This document shows, piece after piece, positions 43,529 to 51,265 of a stretch of DNA of 64,000 bases. The translations under genes and the position numbers were made by a program. The first letter of the stretch is position 1. Each line of letters begins with the position of its first letter. The notes beneath the pieces were generated by a model. That model was not told the origin of the DNA. It was given only the letters and a program-made list of their open reading frames with translations, and made no database searches. Origin of the DNA: Bradyrhizobium sp. SRS-191 (GTDB lineage: Bacteria > Pseudomonadota > Alphaproteobacteria > Rhizobiales > Xanthobacteraceae); NCBI RefSeq assembly GCF_024586915.1, contig NZ_JANBVS010000009.1, positions 62,001 to 126,000 on the forward strand, written 5' to 3'.

Positions 43529-44593
43529 GTGGCGGACGCTGAGAACATCGTGGTTGCGACCGCGGAGAAGATCTTCGCCGATCTCGCCGACCCGCAGACC
43601 ATCAATCACGACAAGGACGGGCGCTGGGCTGCGCCGCTGTGGCAGGCGCTGAGCGAGGCCGGGCTGCCGCTGGCCTGGGTCGCCGAGGAGCTCGGCGGCG
43701 CCGGCACCGATCTCGCCGACGGCTTTGCCGTGATCAATTCCGCCGGCCGCTTCGCATTGCCGGTCCCGCTCGCGGAAACGCTGCTGGCCGGCTGGCTGTT
43801 GCAGCAGGGCGGGATCGCCTCGCCCGAGGGTGCGATGACGATCGCGCCGGCGCGTCCAAAGGACAGGATCACCCTCAACGCCGACGGCACTCTGTCGGGC
43901 CGCGTACGCGGCGTGCCGTTTGCGAAGAGCGCCAGCCATATCGCGGTCGTCGCTGACGGCGGGGACGGCGTCTCGATCGCCTTGGTCGAGGCAGCCGGGC
44001 TGCGCATCGATGCGGGTCTGTCGCTCGCCAACGATCCCAGCGACACCGTCACCTTCGACAAGGTCGCGCCCGTCACGATCAAGCGCGCGCCGGCCGGCTT
44101 CGATCAGGACCGCCTGATGCTGATGGGAGGCGTCGTGCGCGGCCTGCAGATCGCGGGCGCGCTGGATCAGTTGCTCGAGATCAGCGTCCGCTATGCCGGC
44201 GAGCGCATCGCGTTCGAGAAGCCGATCGGCAAGTTTCAGGCGGTGCAGCACAATCTCGCAAAGCTCGCCGGCGAGAGCGCCGCGGCCAGCGCCGCCGCGA
44301 CATCCGCGGCCGATGCGATCGCGCGCACGGACGTGTTCGACGACGCCATCTTTCTCGAGGCCGCGGCCGCCAAGATCCGCTGTGCTGAAGCCGCCGAAAA
44401 GGGGGCGGCGATCGCGCACCAGGTTCACGGCGCAATCGGCTTCACCACGGAGCACATCCTGCATCGCTTCGCATTGCGCGCGCTGGCCTGGCGCGATGAT
44501 TTCGGCTCCGAAAGCCATTGGGCCGTGGCGCTCGGCCAGCGCGTCGCCGCCCGCGGCGCCGACGAGCTGTGGCCGCTGGTCGCCTCACGCTGA
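43529..44593 (+). CDS. Acyl-CoA dehydrogenase family protein, subunit 1
   Basis: A 354-residue acyl-CoA dehydrogenase fold. N-terminal helices include WVAEELGGAGTDLADG, the middle beta domain carries VRGVPFAKSASHIAVVA (about 130), and the C-terminal helical domain has RIAFEKPIGKFQAVQH (about 228-243) and HQVHGAIGFTTEHILHRF (about 298-315). It is shorter and more diverged than its neighbour. GTG start at 43529 with GAGGAA. The stop is 19 bp before a second acyl-CoA dehydrogenase gene, so the two products may form a hetero-oligomer, as known for paired steroid side-chain dehydrogenases. Substrate unknown. Confidence 0.85.
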   Translation: MADAENIVVATAEKIFADLADPQTINHDKDGRWAAPLWQALSEAGLPLAWVAEELGGAGTDLADGFAVINSAGRFALPVPLAETLLAGWLLQQGGIASPEGAMTIAPARPKDRITLNADGTLSGRVRGVPFAKSASHIAVVADGGDGVSIALVEAAGLRIDAGLSLANDPSDTVTFDKVAPVTIKRAPAGFDQDRLMLMGGVVRGLQIAGALDQLLEISVRYAGERIAFEKPIGKFQAVQHNLAKLAGESAAASAAATSAADAIARTDVFDDAIFLEAAAAKIRCAEAAEKGAAIAHQVHGAIGFTTEHILHRFALRALAWRDDFGSESHWAVALGQRVAARGADELWPLVASR

Positions 44594-44612
44594 GACGGGA
44601 GAGGATTGCCGC

Positions 44613-45770
44613 ATGACTGCCCTTCGTTTCGATCCGATCCGCCTGCCCGGGGAATGCGAGGAGTTGCGCAAGGAGGTGCGCGCATTCCTCGCCGAGGAGA
44701 TTGCCGCCGGCACGTTCAATCCCTATCAGCCGCTGCGCGAGGATGCCGATGCGCGCGAGTTCTCGCGGCGCGTCGGCGAACGCGGCTGGATCGGCATGAC
44801 CTGGCCGAAAAAATACGGCGGCCATGAGCGCACCTTCCTCGAGCGTTACGTCGTGACCGAGGAGATGCGCGTCGCCAACGCGCCCGTGCGGCGCTTCTTC
44901 GTCGCCGACCGCCAGAGCGGGCCGATCCTGCTGCGCTACGCGCCCGAGCACATCAAGATGGACATCCTGCCGCGCATCTGCCGCGGCGAGCTGTGCTTCG
45001 CGATCGGCATGAGCGAGCCGAACTCCGGCTCCGACCTGTTCGCCGCCAAGACGCGGGCGACCAAGACCGATGGCGGCTGGCTGATCAACGGCTCGAAGAT
45101 CTGGACGACGTCGGCGCACATGGCCGACTACATGATTGCGATCTTCCGCACCTCGCCGTCGACCAAGGAGAACCGGCGCCATGGGCTGACGCAGTTCCTG
45201 GTGAACATGAAGTCGCCGGGGATCAAGGTGAATCCGATCGGCCAGATCACCGGCCAGAAGGAGTTCAACGAGGTCGTCTTCACCGACGCCTTCGTGCCGG
45301 ACGATCATCAGCTCGGCGAGATCGACGGCGCCTGGAAGCAGGCGACCTCCGAGCTCGCCTATGAGCGCTCCGGACCGGAGCGCTTCCTGGAAACCTACTA
45401 CGTGCTGACCGAGCTGGTGCGCGCCGTCGGCCCAGATCCCGATACGCGCAGCGCCGAGGGCATCGGACGGCTGGTGGCGCAGCTCCATGCGATGCGGCGC
45501 ATGTCGGTGTCGGTCGCCGGCATGCTGCACGCCGGCAAGGAGCCGGTGGTCGAGGCCTCGATCGTCAAGGATGTCGGCACGGTGTGGGAGCAGCAGCTGC
45601 CGCATCGCGTGCGCGACCTCGCCGCCTTCGTCGAGGAGGACGCCGGCAATCGCGAGACGCTGGAGAACCAGCTGACCTTCGCCATCCGCACCGCGCCGAA
45701 GCTGACGATCCAGGGCGGCACGACGGAAGTGCTGCGCGGCATCATCGCGCGCGGGCTGGGGTTGCGGTGA
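44613..45770 (+). CDS. Acyl-CoA dehydrogenase family protein, subunit 2
   Basis: A 385-residue acyl-CoA dehydrogenase with a full-length domain set: helical N-terminus (WIGMTWPKKYGGHERTFLE), FAD-contacting CFAIGMSEPNSGSDLF (about 128-144), the middle-domain NGSKIWTTSAH (about 160), and helix G with AYERSGPERF (about 250), where a Glu could be the catalytic base as in isovaleryl-CoA dehydrogenase. The C-terminus ends with IQGGTTEVLRGIIARGLGL. GGGAGAGG precedes the ATG. It is likely co-transcribed with the preceding gene; a large palindrome separates it from the enoyl-CoA hydratase. Confidence 0.9.
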   Translation: MTALRFDPIRLPGECEELRKEVRAFLAEEIAAGTFNPYQPLREDADAREFSRRVGERGWIGMTWPKKYGGHERTFLERYVVTEEMRVANAPVRRFFVADRQSGPILLRYAPEHIKMDILPRICRGELCFAIGMSEPNSGSDLFAAKTRATKTDGGWLINGSKIWTTSAHMADYMIAIFRTSPSTKENRRHGLTQFLVNMKSPGIKVNPIGQITGQKEFNEVVFTDAFVPDDHQLGEIDGAWKQATSELAYERSGPERFLETYYVLTELVRAVGPDPDTRSAEGIGRLVAQLHAMRRMSVSVAGMLHAGKEPVVEASIVKDVGTVWEQQLPHRVRDLAAFVEEDAGNRETLENQLTFAIRTAPKLTIQGGTTEVLRGIIARGLGLR

Positions 45771-45795
45771 TTGAATGCTAACGCTGCTCGCTCGG

Positions 45796-45950
45796 TGCAC
45801 CCTCTCCCCTTGTGGGAGAGGGTGGATCGCGTGAGCGAAGCGAACGCGAGACGGGTGAGGGGTCTCTCTCCGCCAGCCGTGCTCGCGGAGAGAGACCCCT
45901 CACCCGCCTCGCTTCGCTCGGCACCCTCTCCCACAAGGGGAGAGGGTGCA
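45796..45950. repeat. Intergenic palindromic repeat, family A, copy 2 (nested perfect stems)
   Basis: The outer arms are 29 bp and perfectly complementary (45796-45824 with 45922-45950). The inner arms are 21 bp and perfect (45853-45873 with 45885-45905). Blocks match family A at 18611-18795. The element lies between subunit 2 and the enoyl-CoA hydratase of the probable operon. Confidence 0.92.
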
Positions 45951-45992
45951 TCGAGCCAGCCGAAGGTTTCCCGTTCATTGGAGATAACAATC

Positions 45993-46802
45993 ATGGGCAC
46001 AGCGTTCCCTGACATCGGCGTCGAGATTCATGGCCATATCGGCCTGATCGAGATCCGGCGGCCGCCGCTCAACTTCTTCGATATTTCGCTGATCAACCAG
46101 ATCGCGGATGCGCTGGAAGGATTCGATCGCGACATCGAGATTCGCGCGTCCGTGCTCGCTGCGCAGGGCAAGGCGTTCTGCGCGGGCGCAAACTTCACCG
46201 ATCCCGCACGCCAGGCGCAGGACGCGGCCGAGGCCAAAGGCGATCCCGCCGACAGCCTCGGGGCGATCAACCATCTCTATATGCAGGCGGTGCGGATCTT
46301 CCGTTGCAAGAAGCCTGTCGTCGCCGCCGTGCATGGCGCAGCCGTCGGCGGCGGACTGGGCCTTGCGGTGTCGGCCGATTTCCGCGTCACCTGCCCGGAG
46401 GCGCGCTTCTCGGCCAACTTCACCAAGCTCGGCTTCCATCCGGGCTTCGGACTGACGGTGACATTGCCGGAGCTGGTCGGCAAGAACAACGCCGAGCTGA
46501 TGTTCTACACCAGCCGCCGCGTCACCGGCGAGGAGGCCTACAAAATGGGCCTCGCCAATGAATGCGTGCCGCAGGACCAGGTGCGCACGGCCGCGATGAA
46601 GCTCGCCGCCGAGATCGCCGAATGCTCGCCGCTCGGCCTGCTCTCGACCCGCGCCACGATGCGCGCCAACCTCGCCGACCGCGTCATGGCCGCCACCGAG
46701 CATGAGCTCGCGGAGCAGACACGGCTGCGCGCGACCGAGGATTTCAAGGAAGGCGTGAAGGCCACGGAAGAACGCCGCTTCGCCAACTTCAAGGGACGGT
46801 GA
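45993..46802 (+). CDS. Enoyl-CoA hydratase/isomerase family protein
   Basis: A 269-residue crotonase-fold protein. The first oxyanion element is GKAFCAGANF (about 53-62) and the second is HGAAVGGGLGLAVSADFRV (about 105-123). The position that holds Glu in hydratases, just after the second loop, reads ANFTKLGFHPGFGLT. The first catalytic Glu is therefore not obvious and the exact reaction (hydratase, isomerase, hydrolase) is open. ATG at 45993 with GGAGAT. The frame is open upstream through the repeat, but that part is not coding. Same strand and probable pathway as the two acyl-CoA dehydrogenases. Confidence 0.87.
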   Translation: MGTAFPDIGVEIHGHIGLIEIRRPPLNFFDISLINQIADALEGFDRDIEIRASVLAAQGKAFCAGANFTDPARQAQDAAEAKGDPADSLGAINHLYMQAVRIFRCKKPVVAAVHGAAVGGGLGLAVSADFRVTCPEARFSANFTKLGFHPGFGLTVTLPELVGKNNAELMFYTSRRVTGEEAYKMGLANECVPQDQVRTAAMKLAAEIAECSPLGLLSTRATMRANLADRVMAATEHELAEQTRLRATEDFKEGVKATEERRFANFKGR

Positions 46803-46842
46803 ACGGATTGCGCGGTCTCACGACACACACTTCCCGGGCGGC

Positions 46843-47030
46843 TGCCCCTCACCCCAACCCTCTCCCCGTAAGGACGGGGAGAGGGAGCGCACCGGCCGCG
46901 CGGCTATGGCTCGCTTTGCGCTGGCAGCGATATGGCGATCATTGGGGCAACCTTGCGCGGCGCGGGCGCTGCAACCTCTCCCCGCCCTTTGCGGGGAGAG
47001 GTCGGATTGCATCGAAGATGCAATCCGGGC
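46843..47030. repeat. Palindromic repeat cluster, diverged family A
   Basis: Three perfect hairpins occur in one gap: CCCTCTCCCCGT/ACGGGGAGAGGG (46858-46885), CCTCTCCCCGC/GCGGGGAGAGG (46975-47001) and GGATTGCATC/GATGCAATCC (47004-47026). The rest of the 316-bp gap before the VOC gene shows no coding potential I trust. Confidence 0.85.
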
Positions 47031-47118
47031 GAGGGGCATGGCACATACGCAGCCCACTAGCGGTCCATCGGACGGGCATCGCAAATCCACAGCGACGAAA
47101 TCAACACGAACTCACAAC

Positions 47119-47877
47119 TCACGTGACCGGTGTAAACGTCACACCCCCGATTTCGAAGCCGCCGCGCGACACGGCATAGCCGTGCGCCCGAGCGGCGTCC
47201 GTGACGCGCTCCACATCCGTCACACGAAAAGCCAAGCCGCTCATCAGCTCACGCTCGCCGGCTTCGATGCGTATCTCCGCGTTCGGCAGATTCAGCCGAA
47301 CACCTTTGCCGTCAGTCGACGGCGCCACATCCAGAATTCGTCCCCAATGCGCTGCGAGCGATGCGGGATCGGGGCTCTGCAGCACGATTTCGGTCAGCGC
47401 ACTCGTGACGTCGCCGCGGATTGCCCGCGTCCAGTCCGGCCCGGCCGGCGGATACGGCCCGAGCACGTCGTCGCTGCCGTCGGTGTGATTGAACTCGATG
47501 AACGCCGCGCGGCAGTCGCGCGGATGCAGTTGGACGCCGTGATAGGGCGGATGATCGATCACATTGGCGGTGCGCACGCCCATGGCATTGGCACGGGCGG
47601 CGCGGCCGTCGGGATCGTCGCAGGAGAAGATCGCCATGTAGCCGCCGCGGCCGGCCGACTTGTCGAGGAAGCGTCCCGCCGCGGTGCCTTCGCGGGTCGG
47701 CGCGATCACTTCGAGTAGAATCGGCCCGACCGGCAGCAGCGCATTCTCCAATCCGTATTTGCCGACATGCGGATCGCGGTAGCAGACCTCGAGCACCATG
47801 ATCGCCGCGATGTCGGAGACGACGGGCTCGAGGCTGCGCGCGACGAGGCAGATCTGGCGCAGGTGGAGATAGGGCAT
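47119..47877 (-). CDS. VOC (glyoxalase/dioxygenase-fold) family protein
   Basis: A 252-residue protein with two VOC modules. The first (residues 1-130) begins PYLHLRQICLVA and contains the HPRDCRAAFIEFNHTDG strand. The second (about 140-250) contains SALTEIVLQSPDPASLAAHWGRILDV and ends with GGFEIGGVTFTPV. Metal ligands are not certain. Such proteins include methylmalonyl-CoA epimerases, lyases and extradiol enzymes. The adjacent acyl-CoA genes are suggestive only. ATG at 47877. Confidence 0.82.
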   Translation of the reverse strand: MPYLHLRQICLVARSLEPVVSDIAAIMVLEVCYRDPHVGKYGLENALLPVGPILLEVIAPTREGTAAGRFLDKSAGRGGYMAIFSCDDPDGRAARANAMGVRTANVIDHPPYHGVQLHPRDCRAAFIEFNHTDGSDDVLGPYPPAGPDWTRAIRGDVTSALTEIVLQSPDPASLAAHWGRILDVAPSTDGKGVRLNLPNAEIRIEAGERELMSGLAFRVTDVERVTDAARAHGYAVSRGGFEIGGVTFTPVT

Positions 47878-47930
47878 GGCGATCCTCTTCGAAGTCCCAC
47901 CTCGCGACGCAAGCCATCGGCCTTACCGTC

Positions 47931-48037
47931 GTCGTTGCGAGCGCAGCGACGTGTCCGCCGTAGCCTAAAAGGCGAAGGCGGAAGCAATCCAGAGCTCAGG
48001 CGATCACCCCGGATTGCTTCGCTGCGCTCGCAATGAC
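47931..48037. repeat. Intergenic palindromic repeat, family D, copy 2, with inserted hairpin
   Basis: Arms GTCGTTGCGAGCGCAGCGA and ATTGCTTCGCTGCGCTCGCA correspond to family D at 42282-42450. The left arm is split by about 30 bp (47951-47981) forming its own hairpin TCCGCC...GGCGGA with inner GCC-TAAAA-GGC (47963-47973). Confidence 0.85.
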
Positions 48038-48050
48038 GGAGAGCACGGAG

Positions 48051-48845
48051 CTAGCGCCCCTGAAACACCGGCGCGCGCTTCTCGACAAAGGCTCTCGCCG
48101 CCTCCTTGTGATCCTCGGTCTCGCTGCAGCGCGAGTGATGCATCGCCTCGGCGTCGAAGCAGGCTTCCAGAGTCATCGTCTCGGCATTGTTGATGTTGCG
48201 CTTGATGTAACCGAGCGTGACGCTCGGGCCCTGCGCCAACGACATCGCCAGCTCGCGCGCGGCGGCCTCGACTTCGGCATCGGGCACCACCCTCGTCACC
48301 ATGCCCAGCGCCAGCGCCTCCTTCGCGCTCAGGATCGGCGAGGTCAGATAGAGCTCGCGCGCCTTGGCGCTGCCGAGCAACTGGGTGAGGAAATAGGTGC
48401 CGCCGAAATCACCGGACAATCCCACCTTGGCAAAGGCCGTCGTGATCTTGGCGGACTCGCCGGCAACGCGGAGATCGCAGGCGAGCGCGATCGAGAGGCC
48501 TGCGCCGGCCGCGGCGCCGTCGATCTGCGCCACCACGGGCTTCTGCATCTGGTGCAGCAGCCGCGACACCTCCATGCGCTCGCGCAACGTGGTCACCTTG
48601 GTCTCGAACGACGGCGCGGTCTTGACCTCCGCCATCGCCTTGACGTCGCCGCCGACGCAGAACGTGCCGCCCGCGCCCTTCAGCAGCACGGCGCGTACCT
48701 CCGGATCATTGGCCGCGCGCTGCGCCGCCTCGACCAGGCCCTTGGTCAAGTCGCTGTTGAGCGCGTTGCGCCGCTCCGGGCGGTTCATCGTGATGGTGAG
48801 CAGGCCGGAGTCGAGGTGCTGCAGGACGGTGGTGTTGGTGGTCAT
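48051..48845 (-). CDS. Enoyl-CoA hydratase/isomerase family protein
   Basis: A 264-residue crotonase-fold protein: MNRPERRNALN (about 20), the first oxyanion loop GGTFCVGGDVKAM (about 60-72), the second DGAAAGAGLSIALACDLRV (about 109-127), and then SAKITTAFAKVGLSGDFGGTYFL, where Asp rather than Glu follows the GLSG turn. That pattern is seen in isomerase or lyase members more than in classic hydratases. The ATG at 48845 has GGGAG at good spacing and is preferred to 48860. It lies between family D and family B repeats; no operon partner is certain. Confidence 0.88.
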   Translation of the reverse strand: MTTNTTVLQHLDSGLLTITMNRPERRNALNSDLTKGLVEAAQRAANDPEVRAVLLKGAGGTFCVGGDVKAMAEVKTAPSFETKVTTLRERMEVSRLLHQMQKPVVAQIDGAAAGAGLSIALACDLRVAGESAKITTAFAKVGLSGDFGGTYFLTQLLGSAKARELYLTSPILSAKEALALGMVTRVVPDAEVEAAARELAMSLAQGPSVTLGYIKRNINNAETMTLEACFDAEAMHHSRCSETEDHKEAARAFVEKRAPVFQGR

Positions 48846-48878
48846 GGCCGGCGCTCCCATGTCGTTGTGAATGATGCT

Positions 48879-48983
48879 CCCGTCATTCCGGGGCGACGCG
48901 GCGGCGTCGAACCCGGACTCCCGGGATGAGGGACTCAGCTCGAGGTTCCGGGTTCAACGCTGCGCGTTGCCCCGGAACGACGG
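48879..48983. repeat. Intergenic palindromic repeat, family B, copy 2
   Basis: Inverted blocks CCCGTCATTCCGGGGC and GCCCCGGAACGACGG flank an inner GTCGAACCCGG / CCGGGTTCAAC pair. This is the same architecture as 21441-21579, with one diverged arm. Confidence 0.85.
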
Positions 48984-49034
48984 ACGTTGTGGATGAGCCC
49001 GCATGGAATGTAGCAGCAACGGCTCTTTCGGCCG

Positions 49035-50255
49035 TCACTTCTTCACCAGCGGGCAGCGCGACAGCTCCAGGGACTGGAAGGCCTCGTTGCCGGGCACGGT
49101 CGCGAGCAGCTTGTAGTCGTCGGACTTGCCCTTGGATTCCGACGGCTTCTTGACCTCGAACAGATACATGTCGTGCACCATGCGGCCGTCCTCGCGGATG
49201 CGCCCGCCCTTGGCGAACATGTCGTTGATCGGGGTCGACCGCATCAGTTTCATGACGGCGTCCGGATCGGTGGTGCCCGCAGCCTTCACTGCCTTGAGAT
49301 AGTGCGTCACCGACGAGTACACGCCGGCCTGCGCCGAGGTCGGCACGCGCTTGGTGCGCTCCATGAAGCGCTTGGTGAAGGCGCGGGTGTCGTCGTTGAG
49401 ATCCCAGTAGAACGCTTCCGCCACCAGCAGCCCCTGCGCGGTGTCCAGCCCGACGCTGTCGATGTCGGAGACGAAGGCGAGCAGCGGCGACAGCTTCTGG
49501 CCGCCCTTGGCGACGCCGAATTCGGCCGCCTGCTTGATCGCGTTGATGGTGTCGCCGCCGGCATTGGCCAGCCCGATCACCTTGGCTTTGGACGCCTGGG
49601 CCTGCAGCAGGAAGGAGGAGAAGTCGGAGGTGTTGAGCGGATGGCGCACGCTGCCGAGCACCTTGCCGCCGGACTTCACCACGACCGCGCTGGTGTCCTT
49701 CTCCAGGTCCTGGCCGAATGCGTAGTCGGCGGTGAGGAAGAACCAGCTGTCGAGCCCCGATTTCACCGCCGCGAGCCCGGTGACATTGGCCTGCGCGAAG
49801 GTGTCGAACACGTAGTGCACGGTGTACGGGCCGCAGGCCTCGTTGGAGAGACGCACCGAGCCCGGACCGTTGAAGATGATGATCTTGTTGCGCGCCTTGG
49901 CGATCTCGCCGGCGGCCAGCGCCGTGGCGGAGGCCGCGACGTCCCAGATCATCTCGACGCCCTGGTTGTCGAGCATGTCGCGTGCGATGTTTGCGGCGAG
50001 ATCGGCCTTGTTGAGATGATCGGCCGCGATCACCTCGATCTTGCGCCCGAGCACCTCGCCGCCGAAATCCTCCACCGCCATCTTCGCTGCGGCCTCGCTG
50101 CCGGGGCCGGTGATGTCGGCGTAGAGGCTCGACATGTCGAGGATGCCGCCGATCTTCAGCGGCGGCTTGCTCTGCGCATGCGCCACGCCGGCTGACAGCG
50201 TCAGCGCCGACGCCAGCATGACCAGTGACGCCGCGCCGCGAATGGATCCGCTCAT
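49035..50255 (-). CDS. Branched-chain-type ABC transporter substrate-binding protein
   Basis: A 406-residue exported protein of the LivJ-like periplasmic binding type I fold. The signal peptide runs to about residue 27 (LVMLASALTLSAGVAHA). The mature start KPPLKIGGILDMSSLYADITG and the ADHLNKADLAANIARDML segment are typical of this family. Two Cys (NEACGPY and SRCPLV) may pair. No permease or ATPase genes are adjacent, so it is an orphan subunit in this window. Ligands of the group range from amino acids to aromatic and amide compounds. GGGAGGA precedes the ATG at 50255. Confidence 0.88.
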   Translation of the reverse strand: MSGSIRGAASLVMLASALTLSAGVAHAQSKPPLKIGGILDMSSLYADITGPGSEAAAKMAVEDFGGEVLGRKIEVIAADHLNKADLAANIARDMLDNQGVEMIWDVAASATALAAGEIAKARNKIIIFNGPGSVRLSNEACGPYTVHYVFDTFAQANVTGLAAVKSGLDSWFFLTADYAFGQDLEKDTSAVVVKSGGKVLGSVRHPLNTSDFSSFLLQAQASKAKVIGLANAGGDTINAIKQAAEFGVAKGGQKLSPLLAFVSDIDSVGLDTAQGLLVAEAFYWDLNDDTRAFTKRFMERTKRVPTSAQAGVYSSVTHYLKAVKAAGTTDPDAVMKLMRSTPINDMFAKGGRIREDGRMVHDMYLFEVKKPSESKGKSDDYKLLATVPGNEAFQSLELSRCPLVKK

Positions 50256-50412
50256 CGATGTCCTCCCTGCCGGGCACGTCGCTACATGGCAACGGCCTCG
50301 TTGATAGTTCGCATCATGACGCACGCCCAGGCATGCGGCAAGCGCCTAACAAAGCAGTCGGATGCCGCTGTTTTCCGCTCAGTGGAACGTAAATTTCGTG
50401 CGATGATGCAGC

Positions 50413-51252
50413 ATGGGGCGTGCACGCATCATCGACTGCAGACGAAGGCTCGCCGGCGCATTGCTGAGTGCAACGGTCGGCGCGGCGTCGACCACGATGG
50501 TCGTCGCCGCGTCGACCACTGTGGTCGTCGCGGCGACGCCGAGCCATGCCGCCCCTTGCGCGTTTGCGGAGCTCGGCGACGGGCATGTCAGCGACATCGT
50601 CGATGCGCGCAGCGTGCGCCTCAGCGACGGCCGGGAGATCCGGCTCGCCGGCATCGAGGTCCCGCCGCCGGAGCAGCGCGCGGCGGCGATGGACGCGCTC
50701 GGCGCGCTGTTGCGGGACCGCGACATCGTGCTGCGCGGCGACGATGATGCCCCCGACCGTTACGGCCGGCAGCGCGCGTTCGCCTTCATCGCCGGCGCCG
50801 ACCAGCCGGCCCAAAACGAGTTGCTGCGGCAGGGCGCCGCCCTGCGCGGGATCGACGTTCAGGACCGCGACTGCTCCCTCAGCCTCGGGACGGCGGAGGC
50901 TGAGGCGCGCACGGCGCAGCGCGGGCTCTGGAAGATTGCGACCGTCATAAAAAACGCGGAAAGTCCAGACGATATTTTGGCTCGCGTAGGGCTATTTACG
51001 GTTGTCGAAGGGAAGGTGTTGTCCGTACGACAGACGGGGACAACAACTTATCTGAACTTCGCTCGTAGCTGGACACGGGGCTTCGCGGTGACTATTCCAA
51101 AGCGTATGGTGGCGGTATTGGAAGGTGCCGGCATCGAGACAAAATCACTTGCGAATCGGCGGGTTCAGGTGCGCGGTTGGGTCGAAGCGCATCAGGGCCC
51201 GAGACTGGAACTGAGCCAGATCACCCAGATCGAGATTTTGAGCGGCAACTGA
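50413..51252 (+). CDS. Exported thermonuclease (SNase-like) family protein
   Basis: A 279-residue protein with a long signal-like N-terminus containing a duplicated VVAASTT segment, then an SNase/OB-fold domain: HVSDIVDARSVRLSDGREIRLAGIEVPPPEQ (about 58-88), LLRDRDIVLRG, DRYGRQRAFAF (about 114-124, the conserved Arg pair) and QRGLWK. The acid that usually follows IDAP is replaced or displaced (VPPPEQ), so nuclease activity is uncertain. The C-terminal 90 residues (RVGLFTVVEGKVLSV onward) are an OB-fold-like extension. It is 13 bp before the M48 gene, probably one transcript. Confidence 0.8.
   Translation: MGRARIIDCRRRLAGALLSATVGAASTTMVVAASTTVVVAATPSHAAPCAFAELGDGHVSDIVDARSVRLSDGREIRLAGIEVPPPEQRAAAMDALGALLRDRDIVLRGDDDAPDRYGRQRAFAFIAGADQPAQNELLRQGAALRGIDVQDRDCSLSLGTAEAEARTAQRGLWKIATVIKNAESPDDILARVGLFTVVEGKVLSVRQTGTTTYLNFARSWTRGFAVTIPKRMVAVLEGAGIETKSLANRRVQVRGWVEAHQGPRLELSQITQIEILSGN
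50485..50532. repeat. 24-bp tandem duplication inside the signal region
   Basis: Unit GCGTCGACCACGATGGTCGTCGCC and a second unit differing at three positions (50485-50508, 50509-50532) lengthen the hydrophobic segment of the SNase-like protein by eight residues. Confidence 0.85.
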
Positions 51253-51265
51253 TCCGCGAAGGTAC

